DNA from: Amaurobius ferox
Lineage: Eukaryota > Arthropoda > Arachnida > Araneae > Amaurobiidae
Direction: 5' to 3'
Length of the DNA stretch: 64,000 nt
Assembly (NCBI GenBank): GCA_951213105.1
Contig: OX578153.1
Coordinates: 57,334,520-57,398,519, forward strand
The position numbers were made by a program, and so were the translations under genes. Below are positions 22,895 to 35,026 of the stretch, piece after piece. The notes below the pieces were generated by a model. That model worked only from the letters and a program-made list of their open reading frames with translations, was not told the DNA's origin and ran no database searches. Position 1 is the first letter of the stretch. Every line of letters starts with the position of its first letter.

Positions 22895-23925
22895 ATTTTT
22901 GTTTGAAGTATTATTGGTTAAAAGAGCATTGTTAAAATATTTCTTTGGAAGAAAATCATTAAAATAGGTGGTTAAAAGGTCATGATTAACACATTTATTT
23001 GGAAAAATATCATTAAAACAATTAGTTAAAAGGTCATGATTAAAATCTTACTCTGGAAGAACATCATTAAAACAATTGGTTAAAAGGTCATGATTAAAAT
23101 CTTTCTTTGGAAGAATATCATTAAAACAATTGGTTAAAAGCGCATGATTAAAATCGTACTTTGGAGGAACATCATTAAAATAATTGGTTAAAAAGTCATG
23201 ATTAAAATCTTTCTTTGGAAGAATATTATTAAAACAATTGGTTAAAAGGGCATGATTAAAATCTTTCTTTGGAAGAACACCATTAAAATAATTGTTTTAA
23301 AGGGTATGATTAAAATCATTTTTTAGAAGAAGCATCATTGAAGTCATTCATTAAAAGGTCAGCATTAAAATCATTCTTTGGAAAAACATTATTAAAATCA
23401 ATGTTAAAAGGATATCATTAAAATCATTCTTTATAAGAACATCATTGAAATCATTCATTAAAAGGGCATCCTTAAAATAATTCTTTAAAAGAATATCATT
23501 CAAATCATTCTTCGGTAGAGCACTATTCAAATCCTTGGTTATAGGTGCATCATTAAAATCACTAGTTGAAAGAACATCATTAAAATCATTCTTTAGAAGA
23601 ACGTCATTGAAATCATTTATAAAGGGCATCCTCAAAATGATTTCTTGAAAGAACATCATTCAAATTATTCTTTGGAAGAACATCATCCTTGGTTAAAATT
23701 GCAACATTAAAATCACTAGTTGGAAGAACATCATTAAAACAATTGTTTAAAACGGTATTATTAAAGTTATTAGTTGGTAGAACATCATTAAAGTCATTGG
23801 TTAAAAGGACATTATTAAAGTTATCCGTTGGAAGAATATTATTAAAGGCATTTATTACAAAGGCATTATTAAAATCATTCGCTAGAAATTCCTTATTACA
23901 ATTATTGTTCAAAAGGGCTCAAAAT
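22895..23925. repeat. 54-bp minisatellite grading into 27-bp units
   Basis: From 22895 to about 23330 the period is 54 bp (AATTGGTTAAAAGGTCATGA + TTAAAATCTTTCTTTGGAAG + AATATCATTAAAAC). From about 23340 to 23925 both halves resemble each other and the effective period is 27 bp. Minus-strand frames at 23351-23659 and 23613-23912 stay open with a nine-residue NDFNDVLLK-like repeat because the unit is divisible by three. No start context, flanking exon or known domain supports a gene. Confidence 0.92.
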
Positions 23926-24144
23926 TGTTGGCTCTTAATTATTCAAAATGAATTGAATATTTGTTAACACGTACACACTTTTAATATAGCGTATTTCCTA
24001 ATTTTAATATAATTTCTTAGCCTAATAAATCTTAAAACTATGGATTACTTAATATTACGTTTAATGTATAGTGAGACATTTAAAAAATAAAACACAAAGT
24101 ACGTTGTTTTGATTCTAATGAGCTTAAACCGTGTTTATTTAAAC

Positions 24145-25102
24145 AAGAAAGATTAATCATACGTAAAGCATTTATTATGAAACACTTTCTAACTGAAATG
24201 CAATTTTATTTAAATATCTATAAAATACGATACATTCAGCAGTGATATTTTTTTAAATTATCACAGTATTACAACAATTTATTTTACTTGAAAACTTAGA
24301 ACTTTATCAAAAAAGACAATACTATAATATCGTCTGCTTCTCTATGTAAAGTAAATGAATATTTCATTCATATCACTTATATTCCAGACTCCAGAGTTAA
24401 ATAATTTTGAGTTAAAAAAATTCAGCAATTTTTATACAATTTATTTTTATACAAATTCTTGATTTTGTTGACTTTCCTAATTTATTTACATTCTGCCTAC
24501 GTTAAAATTAGGCTTTTTTTGTAAAAATAATCAAAATTTAGTGATCTTTAAAAATCAAAAATATTGTAATTGCATAGACACCGAATTTAGATACACAGAT
24601 AAAGTGCAAAAATAAAGTGGTTTTAGGATGGATATATAAGCGTTCCTTAACAATCACGATTTTCACGGGGAAAAAAAAATGGAAGTCATATTTTATTTTG
24701 CCATGAGTCACATGATACTTTCATATAATAAGGGTGTAATTAATTTCAATTTTTATTTAAAAAACTACATAGCATATTTTGTTGAAATTTTTTTTCACAT
24801 TTTACGTGGTAATTTGAATATTTCCTATAATTTTCGAAACAATTTTAACTCCGCTTAAAAAATGTTTGAAAAATTAGATCTCATAGGGTTCAATGTATGT
24901 CATTTTTTTAACCCGGGTTCAATACAAATCTAATTGGGTGAGATTATTCTTTTACACATTCCCATATGTTCTACATACCGTCTCAACAACATACTAAAAT
25001 TTGCATTTGACAGAGTCACTTTTAGGGCAGATATCGTATGATCGGACAGACATACAGAATAAACAATGTCGTAAACTGTTTACAACTATGTTGGAAAGTG
25101 TT
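24145..25102 (+). mobile_element. Family C hairpin-ended repeat, copy 1
   Basis: 5' AAGAAAGATTAATCATACG, then AACACTTTCTAACTGAAATG. 3' ends with a hairpin whose outer arm is GTTGGAAAGTGTT, the inverse of the 5' AACACTTTCYAAC. A CAGACA remnant lies before the hairpin. Non-coding. Same architecture as families A and B. Confidence 0.8.
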
Positions 25103-25496
25103 AAAAACGACAACAATAAACTTTCTGTTTCATACTAAAATAGATTAAGAAAATAGAGCTATGCCAAAATGGATTATCTTGAGTGAAATAAAATATATAA
25201 ATTTTAAAAATAAGAGACACTACACCTTTTAAATTAATACTTTTAAAGTAAAAAAGCCAGCAAACCTAAGTCAGTTCGAACGTTTTTCATTTGTTAAAGA
25301 TGTACTGTTCCATTGGACGGACACTATTGAAGTTCATTAATATTTTCAAATAAGTGTTTCTGGAATTTCTTGAATTACGATATTGATATCGATGACATTT
25401 ATGTCCCGCTATATTATTATATAAGTTTTGACCTACAGACCTAATTTTGACATGTAGATTTAGTTTCGTTGTTCCATAAAGTTTTGATCTATTATA
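25103..25496. other. AT-rich spacer
   Basis: Nothing recognised. Confidence 0.35.
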
Positions 25497-27075
25497 CAGG
25501 GTGTCCCAAAGAGATTGAAACGAGCTTTAATTCTTTACCTGTTGGAGATAAGTGGGCAATGTAAATTGCAGAAATGTTGAAAGTAAGGTAGGAAATTAGA
25601 CTGCGTTAATGAAATAGTCCTCCCATTAATTTTCATAAAGTAACACTTTTTAAATTTTTATGCGACCCACATAGACAAATTTAGTCAATCAGAAATTTTT
25701 TATTTTGAATGCAACAAGATCATTAAAAAAAGCCGCATATCTGTATCTTTAAAATCAACTGAATTATGATAAAGGCAAAAATCTGACTTATGCCGTTTTT
25801 CCGTACCATGTGAAAGGCTGTTTCCTCAGTGAAAATTGGGATCATAAACAGATTGAGGGTGGAAATTGTTTAGATCTAAAATACATTAATATATGTTACA
25901 TTTTTTTTATCACAAATGCATCTAAATAAAACATTACACAGACAGAGATCATATAAAGCAGTGGTACTCACTACGTGGCTGGGGCACATAACTAAAATAT
26001 GCATACATTGATAGAAGACCACTGATATAAAGGGACAAATTTCATTACAAATACTATTCACAAAACGCAATTCACAAAGAATTCTCAAAATGTTTTCCTT
26101 CAACTTCATAACTGAGCTCTTCTAACAATGCTTCTGTAAATATTTTGGAGTTCTTCGCCACTAATATTGTTGCAAGCATCAATTATCTTTTGTTTCAGGT
26201 CAATTTCGTTTATTGGGCGAGTACTATAAACTAGTGTTTGAAGACGACCCCATAAGTAAAAATCGAGAGGGGTTAAATCAGGGGATCTGGGGGGCCATTG
26301 GTGTGGCTCATTTCAAACCAATTCACTGTTTATCAAAGTTTTCGTTGAGCCAGTTTGTCACAATTATAGCCTGGTGTGCAGGCGCGCCATCTTGCTGATA
26401 ATACATGTTTTTTAGAAGTGATAATGTTGTCTCCATAAAATCCATTACAGTACCGTTTAAAATAAACTGCATGTATTTTTCAGCTGTAAGAGTCTCTTTA
26501 TAAAACACAGGACCAATTAGTTTTCCATTCCAAATTCCGCACCATACAGACACAGAAAACTTTCACTGGTGATGAAACTTTCACTGGTGAGAAAACTTTC
26601 ACTGATATTTTACGGACAAAAAATGGTTTAGTATTATCCCAATAATGATCGTTATGAGTATTGATTGCTCCATCTTCCGTTAACAAACATTCATCAGTCC
26701 ACAGAATGTTCTTAACAAAGTTCGAATTGATGTCTTGTTGGATTAACAACCAGTTGCAGAATGCTGCACGCTGGTTAAAATCGGACGGATGAAGAGTTTG
26801 AAGTCCATGAATACAAAATGGATGTCAATGGTATTTCCAAAGTGTTCTACCAATTGACATCCTAGATAGCCCCAAATTTTTTCTTGCTTTTCGAATGCTT
26901 GTTCGTGAAATTTCAGGCAAGTTTGAATATCGCCGTCCAAAATCCCGAGCAGTTTCTGCAGTATTTTTATTACACAGAGCACAAATCATTGTTAATTCGA
27001 AAAGCTCGTTATTTGTTAAAAAATACCATAATGCACAACCAGTTATATGTTCTTAATTCGTCAATTCAGAACTAA
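25497..27075 (-). pseudogene. Decayed mariner-type transposon
   Basis: The left end CAGGGTGTCCCAAAGAG directly follows a TA (25495-25496) and looks like a mariner inverted repeat; no matching right end was found, so the 5' side is truncated or decayed. On the minus strand the transposase can be followed in pieces across frames: ILWTDECLLTEDGAIN near 26690-26650 (first acidic residue kept), MSVWCGIWNGKLIGP near 26553-26510, YYQQDGAPAHQA near 26405-26370 (second Asp kept), HQWPPRSPDLTPLDFYLWG near 26300-26250 (third acidic residue kept), and a C-terminal IRACNNISGEELQ-like stretch near 26170-26130. Frameshifts and a GTGATGAAACTTTCACTG duplication near 26560-26610 break the frame. It differs from the 2192-4041 element and is older. 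Confidence 0.85.
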
Positions 27076-28341
27076 ATATGCTGATGAGTCACTGAATGAT
27101 TCCTAATCTTCTTTATTTTGGTATAATATCGAAAAATAGACCATATACAGACAGACAGACGGACTGACATTACTCAAAAAAATAATCAAACGGTGTTCAG
27201 GAGGTCTTAAAAATATATCAGCATCAAAAACTAAAATTCGAAAATTTTCCTGAAAACAATACTTTCTCTATATTATATTGCATAGTATGAGAATGTAAAT
27301 ATATATATACTCACACATTTATTCGCATACACGCAAATATACACATATAAATACACACTGTCATCACTAAATCGCTCGATTTGAATTCAAAGAGATTCAA
27401 AATACGCAAAACTGTCAAAAACTCGATTTCGAATTCCCGACCACTCAGCATACTATACTATACAAATATATATTTTATATAGATCTACGAATATTGTTAG
27501 TCATTCTACAGCACTGACTGGTCAACTGTCCTTGTTATATAAACTTTAGTGTGAACATTAATAACGACGTTCAAAATGACGCCGTGAATTGTAATTTTCT
27601 CTATGCAACAATCTAAAGCCAGTTAAAATTCTCTAACTTTCTCCGTGATCAGGGAATTCCACTAAAAAATTCTTTTTCTCTTGATAAAATAAGAAGGAGG
27701 AAAGTAATACAAAAAAAATCAAAATCTCTTTTACTTTATCCTCTTTGAGGATGAGTGAAAACGTTTTAAAAATAAGGAAAGAAAACTTAAGGCTCTAGGA
27801 TGAGTGGTTTATATTTTATCGTATTGTTGTGTAAATTTTTGAATTCCAAATTTTGAACAGTCAGTTTCTTGCTGTCTCTTTGTGAGTGCGTGTAATAGAT
27901 CAAATGTTTTGTAAATGGATCAAATGTTTTGTGATTAGAAAATTAATGATTCAAAATGTAAAGTCTATATAAAATTTCCCCAGAAGAACTTCCTAGAACA
28001 ATATGAATGGGGTAGTAAATACGTCCAATTGATAATTTTAAATACGGTACCCGTATTAAAAAAAGTACATATGTGTGAACGCAAACCTGTTAAATGGTTT
28101 CAGGCTTAAAGAAAAAGCTATATATATATATATATATATATAGTGTAAAAGACAAGAAGACAAAACGATGTACTTCTTAGACGAGAAAAAGTAAAGACTT
28201 AGAGTGACAGGCGCAATGCTACTCTCTCCAGATAAGTATATATATATGAATTTCAAAAGAACAAAAGGGAATAAAGCCAACAGGTAAAATATTAAATGGG
28301 TAAAATATTAAAGGTCAAGGAGTCACAATCCCCCTTGGCCC
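27076..28341. other. AT-rich spacer with short microsatellites
   Basis: A CAGACAGACAGACGG tract near 27148, TA tracts near 27300 and 28118-28141. A piece near 27140-27300 (GGACTGACATTACTCAAAAA) may be a decayed microsatellite-bearing element, but ends were not found. Confidence 0.4.
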
Positions 28342-28343
28342 TT

Positions 28344-28394
<51 letters not shown>

Positions 28395-28395
28395 T
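28342..28395. repeat. (TA)n microsatellite
   Basis: About 26 consecutive TA dinucleotides, immediately left of the Tc1-like element. Confidence 0.95.
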
Positions 28396-28419
28396 CACGA
28401 ACAATGAAAGTTGCGCACC

Positions 28420-29700
28420 ATGAAGGAAGCATAGGATGGACCGGAAATTTTATTGATGGAAGGATACAGATGAATGATATACATGATCACAAAAGCAGCA
28501 CAACAGAACACGTACAGACGGAGCTGTGGTGCACAGTCCAGCCATCCTCAATAGCGCGTCGCACCGTCTCGTGCTGCGATACAAGCAGCAATACGGTCCG
28601 GCATGGTGTCGAATAGACAGACGCCTGATGTTGTCCTGCAGCAGACGAGTCCATACCTGTTGGACGTTACGTTTCAAATCTCGAAGTTTACGGCAACGAA
28701 GTAACTGGCGTTTTAACTGGTCCCACACATGCTCGATAGAAGACCGGTCTGGGGAGCAGGGCAGGCTATGCAAGTGTCTGGACATGACTCAGGTCTGGCC
28801 GACCCAAACCGTGTGCGCCCGGGCATTATCCTGCTGGAATTGCGCACCTGGAATCCCAGAAATAAATGGAAGCACATTGGGCCGCATAATGTCATCCACG
28901 TGCAGCTGACTCGTCAATGTTCCAGGTACCACTACTATAGCGGATCGGCTGTCTTAGGCTATGGCTCCCCAGCACATGATACCTGCAGTGGGGCTGGTGT
29001 GGCACTAGACAACGCGATTTGGATTGTGGCGTTGTCAGGGAACCTCCACACCCGGACACACGCTGATCATTGGTCCCCAAAACGAAGCAGCACACATCGC
29101 TAAACACCACACATCGCCAATCTGTGGCGTTCCACGTTGCTCTGGCCCGGTACAACTGCAACTGGAGCCGCCCATGTTTCCGTGTTAACGGCAGCACACG
29201 TAAGGGACTCGGGGACCGCAGATTTGCTTCCGTCAGGACATGATAGACATGGTTCGTGGACACACAGGAGCCGTTACGTGTGCCTGTATCACGGATCGGG
29301 TCGCAGTGGACTCGCACGCTCATTTGATCCTCTTTACTCATGGTATGCCTGGCCCGTTCAGAGCCGGTCCTCCGTGTCTAGATAGCATCCCTTGACTAGT
29401 GTTCTCAACACCGTCGGACGGTATAGTCCGAACGATCCACGTGACGGGCTATCCGACGCGCTGACCATCCTGCGGTTTTCAGCCTAATGATCAGGTGTCT
29501 CTCGAAGTCCGTCAGTTCAGGTGTCTCTCGAAGTCCGTCAGTTCAGGTGTCTTTCGATGTCCGTCCATTCTTTTCTCTCCGTACTCGTGCTTGCTTTGAT
29601 CGAAGCTTCTTGCATTGATGGGGCGTCGACTACACGCCGGTTTATATGGCTGCTGGCTCATGCTTGCAGCGTCACTCACGGATGTACGGGCATACGTAAT
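28420..29700 (-). pseudogene. Decayed Tc1-like transposase, GC-rich
   Basis: Minus-strand fragments of a Tc1-family transposase. N-terminal part near 29570-29400 (KTPELTDFERHL, then ARRIARHVDRS in another frame), helix-turn-helix-like. Near 29130-29080 RCVVFSDVCCFVLG, where SDE is expected, so the first catalytic residue region is damaged (Glu next to the Asp replaced). The third catalytic Glu is kept in SSIEHVWDQLKRQL near 28740-28700. Several frameshifts separate the blocks. A 31-bp stretch with CTCTCGAAGTCCGTCAGTTC is tandemly duplicated at about 29492-29555. The block is visibly richer in G+C than the surrounding DNA. No clear terminal inverted repeats were found. Confidence 0.85.
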
Positions 29701-30083
29701 CACATCAGACTGGGATCATTTGCATACCAACCAGTCCTCTAGCTATTTACATCATTTCGCGGTTGTACCATGTTTTCTTCTTGCATGTAATGAACGATAA
29801 CAAAATTAAGATTCTGCTCTATTACAGATCACTGCATCCTTGGACTGGATTTCCACCATATGCCCTCGTCAGCATAGTCCATATTTGCAGTAACAACATG
29901 AAACTTGCTATATGCACTTTTCTATAAAGCTTCTTTACTAGCATTGTGTATACTATTTGGCCAAGAAAGTCGCGTAAAGATTTATATTTTAAATTCATAT
30001 TTTAGGTTCTATTTATGTAATTCTAAAAGAAAATATTAATGATTTTTCTGAATATATCAAAATAATCCATTCAATGCCAAAAA
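29701..30083. other. AT-rich spacer
   Basis: Nothing recognised; the left part may be the outer end of the Tc1-like element. Confidence 0.35.
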
Positions 30084-30877
30084 TCCGATGTGAGCAGCAC
30101 ATGACTCTCCCTGCAGACTTAAATTCATTGTCTCTATTTTATTAATAATGCCTTAAATTGAGTTTAATCGCACTAAATAAGGCGCATAATTAAAGTTACA
30201 CTGAATTTTACACTTTCAATACAGTTTTCGTTTTCATTTGGTAACTGGGTGTGTTTTCAAAGCCGCATAGCAAAAATGCGAAAAACTTAAATATCTCGAG
30301 AACGATTAGTTCTAGAGTAATGGAATTAGTTTTATTCTTTTCATCGTTAAAAATTACATATAAAACAAGCATTTAATTGCAACATTTTAGCATACGTAGT
30401 CTTTTATTTTCGATTTTGATGATTTTTTGGATCATTTTGTAAAGAACAAAAAAAAGGCAAGTTTTGTTTTTTCGAATGGTACCAACATCTAATCATCATT
30501 GGGGTAATCTATAAGGGACTTTCTTATAAGATTTTATGAAATTTGGTCCAATAGTTTTTTAGTTTGAGTGGATGCATACATTGCACACTACACACACAGA
30601 GAGGGAGCGAGAGAGAGAGAAAGAGAGAAAGAGAGAGAGAGAGAAAGAGAGAGAGAGAAAGAGAGAGAAATAGAGAGAGAAAGAGAGAGAAAGAAAGAGA
30701 GAAAGAGAGAGAAATAGAGAGAGAAAGAGAGAGAGAAAGAGAGAGATGTCACTCTAAAATTGTTTTTGGTTTTACCTAGAAGTCCCAAAACGTGTAGATC
30801 CATCGAAAACTCGAGTTGCGATTATAAGTATGATTCCAATAACTTCCCTATACATTATCACGTATTGCAAGGACAGT
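30084..30877 (+). mobile_element. Family B hairpin-ended repeat, copy 4
   Basis: 5' TCCGATGTGAGCAGCACATG, then ACTCTCCCTGCA; 3' end CTTCCCTATACATTATCACG + TATTGCAAGGACAGT. More diverged than copies 2 and 3. Its microsatellite is (GA)n at 30599-30746 instead of CAGACA. Confidence 0.78.
30599..30746. repeat. (GA)n microsatellite inside family B copy 4
   Basis: About 148 bp of GAGA with AAAGA interruptions. Open frames on both strands across it are low-complexity artefacts. Confidence 0.93.
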
Positions 30878-31460
30878 AAAAATATAATACTATCAACATT
30901 TTATTTATTTTTTTTTTATTTTATTGTTAGGCACTGTGTAGTTGGGAGTTTAAGTGTAAGGGGAAGTCCTATGAAGATTCTTTGCAATTGTTTTCCATCT
31001 GGATGTATTCCACATCTGTTTAAACCTGAGAGCTTGATTTTCTCTGCGAAGTTGTCTGTATCTCTTAACAAGGGTAATGGTGGAAGGGGGATTGAAGGAG
31101 GGAAATAGAATGCGTATAATTATAATTGACACTAGACATGGAGGCATCAGCACTGTTATACTCCTGGGGGCAGTGGCAACTGCATGCTTTAGAGTGTGCG
31201 GTTGATACAACGCCGCTATCTAAAGCAGTCTGTCAAGCTTTACTTAAGAGGAAGACTGTAACCCATCTCTAAAATGAGTCATTGAACTTATGTAGTTTAC
31301 TGTAATTATTGTCAGCAATATAGTTTCGTTTAGTCATTTGAAATTATGTATATCATTATCAATTCACAGTTTAGTAGAAGAAGCGTGCATAAGCTCGTAT
31401 TATATATTTTTTAAATTTTCCTTGACTTCTTATAAGTTCTTTTAGATGTAAATATAAAAC
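30878..31460. other. AT-rich spacer
   Basis: The 86-92 codon frames on both strands at 30830-31210 show no domain. Nothing supported. Confidence 0.35.
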
Positions 31461-33190
31461 TCTGATGTGGGCAGCATATGACTTTCCTTCACGTTTCCTT
31501 CATTTCTTTAATAATTCATTAAATTGAGTTTAATTACATAAAATAACTCCCATAATTATTTGAAATGATACTGAATTTGCACTTTTAATTCAATTTTCGT
31601 TTTCATTTGCTAATTGGACTTATTTTCAAATGTGGCGTAGCGCGACAGTGCTAAAAAGCTAAAATATCACAAGGATGGCTAGGTCTAGAGTAATGAAGTT
31701 GGTCTTATTCTGTTCATCGTCAAAAATTACATAAGAAACATACATTTAATTGATATATTTGAGTATACGTAGTATTACTTTCCTTATATACATAATGTAT
31801 AAGGAAAGTATTGTGACGGGGTCGAAAATTCGAATTGGAGTTTTCGACGGGAGAGCACGTTTCAAGCATCCCTGATCACGAATCAAACATTTTTTAAGTG
31901 ATGTCTGTGTGTGTGTGTGTGTGAAAATATGTGTGTGTGTGTGAAAATATGTGTGTGTGTGTGTCAGTGGGTCTGTGGAGACGATAACTGACGAACGAAT
32001 GGACCGATTTGAACCAAATTTGGTACAAAAATTGCAATCCGTAAACACTAGAAGTCTTTTGTTTTTATACGCAATCGAATGTTCAGAACCCCTCTAAATT
32101 TTCGAATGAAATTTTGAAAAAATATTCAAAAAATCAAAATCACTAACAAAGTTACGCAAATAGACATTTCTTATTGTAATTTTTCATTCGAAAACGATTG
32201 ACATAAACTTTAGAACGCTAACACGAACCGTTCTCGAGATATTGTACATTTTTCAAAAAAAATATCAAAAAGTCATATAAAATAAAAAAAAATATTTCCT
32301 ATTGATAAATATGTTCACTTTTCATATGTAATACTATGCGATAAATTGGGTGACATCATTCTCGTGGATCTAGCTCGTTCCATTCATGAAAAAAATACTC
32401 TGAGTAATACTTTTGTATTTGAACGCCAATAGTCATATATCTGCTGTAAGAATGACTTATTTCTTAGTGCATAACGCTTGGCGAGATTTTGGCGACGAAT
32501 TTGGCGGAATGTCGCAAACTTGGCGACTTTTTGAAATGTTGTCAAATTAACGAAAACCGCGCCAAATGGATAAAAATGACGCTAAATCAATGAAAATGAC
32601 GACTCATTGTCGAAAATTCAATGTCTTGGAAAGAATATTAGTATCTACTATAAGAAAAACACCTATTTATTTTACTGTAAAAGTAGTAAATTCATTACAT
32701 TATATAGTAAAGGAAAGGAAGGTACATAGGAAAAGGAAGGTACATAGTAAAGGAAGGTACATAGGAAAGTCATGTGTTGCCCACATCAGATTTTTTTATT
32801 TTAGGTTTTGGTGATTTTTGAGGGCCATTTTGCAAAACAGGCAGTTTCTTTTCCCTCGAATCGTACCAGAATTGAATCAGCACTAGGGTAACTTATCCGC
32901 AAGTGCCTTATATACAAAATTTTTGTGAAATTTGGTCTATTAGATTTTTAGCTGGAGTGAATACAGGCAACTTTTGTTGACTTTTTAGCAAAAAAACGTA
33001 GGTTGTTTTATCTCGAATCATATCAACATCTAATCAGCACCAGGATAATTTACAAGAGACTTACTTACATATTATAAAATTTTAGGATATTTGGTCAATT
33101 AGTCTTTGAGCAAGAATGAATACAAACTCTGCACAGGCAGATACACAGACACAGACGTCACGCTAAATATATTTTTTTCGTATTCCAGAT
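31461..33190 (+). mobile_element. Family B copy 5, split by a family A element
   Basis: 5' part 31461-31776 (TCTGATGTGGGCAGCATATG, ACTTTCC) and 3' part 32791-33190 (GGGCCATTTTGCAAAA, AATCAGCACCAGG, CACAGACGTCACGCTAAA) are the two halves of one family B copy. The final hairpin is missing: the sequence leaves the family after TTCGTATTCCAGATG. Confidence 0.78.
31777..32790 (-). mobile_element. Family A hairpin-ended repeat, copy 2 (nested in B)
   Basis: Complete copy: hairpin ACTTTCCTTATA...TATAAGGAAAGT at the low end, TG microsatellite 31907-31970 interspersed with GAAAATA, conserved block GAACGAATGGACCGATTTGA, and the TGTTGCCCACATCAGA end. Near the right end a GGAAGGTACATAGTAAAG stretch is repeated about three times (32710-32768), not seen in the other copies. 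Its insertion into T-rich family B sequence fixes both boundaries. Confidence 0.85.
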
Positions 33191-33298
33191 GTGTGTAAAA
33201 CAGAAAAAAAAAATGATCATTAAGCAAATTAAAAATTTGATGGAAACAGCACACAAATTTCTGCGAGCCTTAAATACGTTTTTCCATTTATTTGGTAA

Positions 33299-33830
33299 CT
33301 CATATATAGAAACTCATTAATAGAAACCTATTAATAATTAAATAATTAATAATTAATAATATAATTAAACTCATTAATAGAAACTCATTAATAGAAACCT
33401 ATTAATAATTAAATAATTAATAATTAATAATATAATTAAACTCATTAATAGAAACTCATTAATAGAAACCTATTAATAATTAAATAATTAATAATTAATA
33501 ATATAATTAAACTCATTAATAGAAACTCATTAATAGAAACCTATTAATAATTAAATAATTAATAATTAATAATATAATTAAACTCATTAATAGAAACTCA
33601 TTAATAGAAACCTATTAATAATTAAATAATTAATAATTAATAATATAATTAAACTCATTAATAGAAACTCATTAATAGAAACCTATTAATAATTAAATAA
33701 TTAATAATTAATAATATAATTAAACTCATTAATAGAAACTCATTAATAGAAACCTATTAATAATTAAATAATTAATAATTAATAATATAATTAAACTCAT
33801 TAATAGAAACTCATTAATAGAAACCTATTG
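33299..33830. repeat. 71-bp satellite, 7.5 nearly identical units
   Basis: Unit begins CTCATTAATAGAAACTCATT and ends AATTAATAATATAATTAAA. Unit starts at 33299, 33370, 33441, 33512, 33583, 33654, 33725 and a partial unit at 33796. Apart from the first unit (CTCATATATAG) I see essentially no differences between units. Each unit itself contains short AATTAATAATTAAT and AATAGAAACTCATT sub-repeats. Confidence 0.96.
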
Positions 33831-33923
33831 TGCAAAGTAGCACTACAATGCTAATATTTACTTCAAATTATATGAAATTAATTTTTTTAAATTATTTTCC
33901 CATTAATCGATTCTGTAATTTTT

Positions 33924-34059
33924 ACTTTCCTTATATACATAATGTATAAGGAAAGTATTGTGACGGGGTCGAAAATTCGAATTCGAGTTTTCGACGGGAG
34001 AGCACGTTTCAAGCATCCCTGATCACGAATCAAACATTTTTGAAGTGATGTCTGTGTGT

Positions 34060-34102
<43 letters not shown>

Positions 34103-34131
34103 TATGTGTGTGTGAAAGTATGTCTGTGTGT

Positions 34132-34172
<41 letters not shown>

Positions 34173-34971
34173 TATGTGTGTGTGAAAGTATGTGTGTGTG
34201 TGTGTGTGTGTCAGTGAGTCTGTGGAGACGATAACTGACGAACGAATGGACTGATTCGAACCAAATTTGGTACAAAAATCCCAATCCGTAAACACTGGAA
34301 GCCTATTGTTTTTATACGTAATCGAATGTTCAGAACCCCCCTAAATTTTCGAATGAAATTTTGAAAAAATCGTCAAAAAATCAAAACCTCTAATAAAGTT
34401 ACGCAAATAGACATTTCTTATGTAATTTTTCATTAGAAAACGATTGGCATAAATTTTAGAACGCTAACATGAACCGTTCTCGAGATATTGTACATTTTTC
34501 AAAAAAATTATGAAAAAGTCACATAAAAAAAAATTCCTATTGAGAAACATGTTCACTTTTCATATGTAATACCATGCGATAAATTGAGTGACATCATTCT
34601 CGTGGATCTAGCTCGTTCCATTCATGAAAAAATATACTTTGAATAATACTTTTGTATTTGAACGCCAATAGTCATTTATCTGCTGTAAGAATAACTTTTT
34701 CCTTAGTGGATAACGCTTGGCGAGATTCTGGCGACGAATTTGGCGGAATGTCGCCAACTTGGCGACTTTTTTGAAATGTTGCCAAATTAATGAAAATCTC
34801 GCCAAATGGATAAAAATGATGCTAAATCAATGAAAATGACGACTAATTGTCGAAAATTCAATATCTTGGAAAGAATATTAGTATCTACTATAAGAAAAAC
34901 CTATTTTTTTACTGTAAAAGAAGTAAATTCATTATATTATGTAAGGAAAGTCATGCGTTGCCCACATCAGA
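33924..34971 (-). mobile_element. Family A hairpin-ended repeat, copy 3
   Basis: Complete: hairpin at 33924-33957, palindrome GTCGAAAA...TTTTCGAC, long TG microsatellite (34051-34211) interrupted by GAAAGTATG, conserved GAACGAATGGACTGATTCGA block, and the end GCGTTGCCCACATCAGA. The interior also carries TTGGCGACTTTTTTGAAATG-type short repeats. Confidence 0.85.
34051..34211. repeat. (TG)n microsatellite with GAAAGTATG interruptions
   Basis: Compound TG repeat inside family A copy 3. The minus-strand THTHTH open frames here are artefacts. Confidence 0.93.
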
Positions 34972-35026
34972 TTTTTTATATTACGCCCACTTACCAAAAC
35001 TCCAAAAAATGAAAATAGTTTTATCC

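Noticed and set aside
30564..30803. Arg/Glu-rich and Ser/Leu-rich proteins on opposite strands
   Set aside because: Both are translations of a GA microsatellite.
34023..34295. His/Thr-repeat proteins
   Set aside because: Translations of the TG microsatellite in family A; the same happens at 38147-38638 and 31746-32048.
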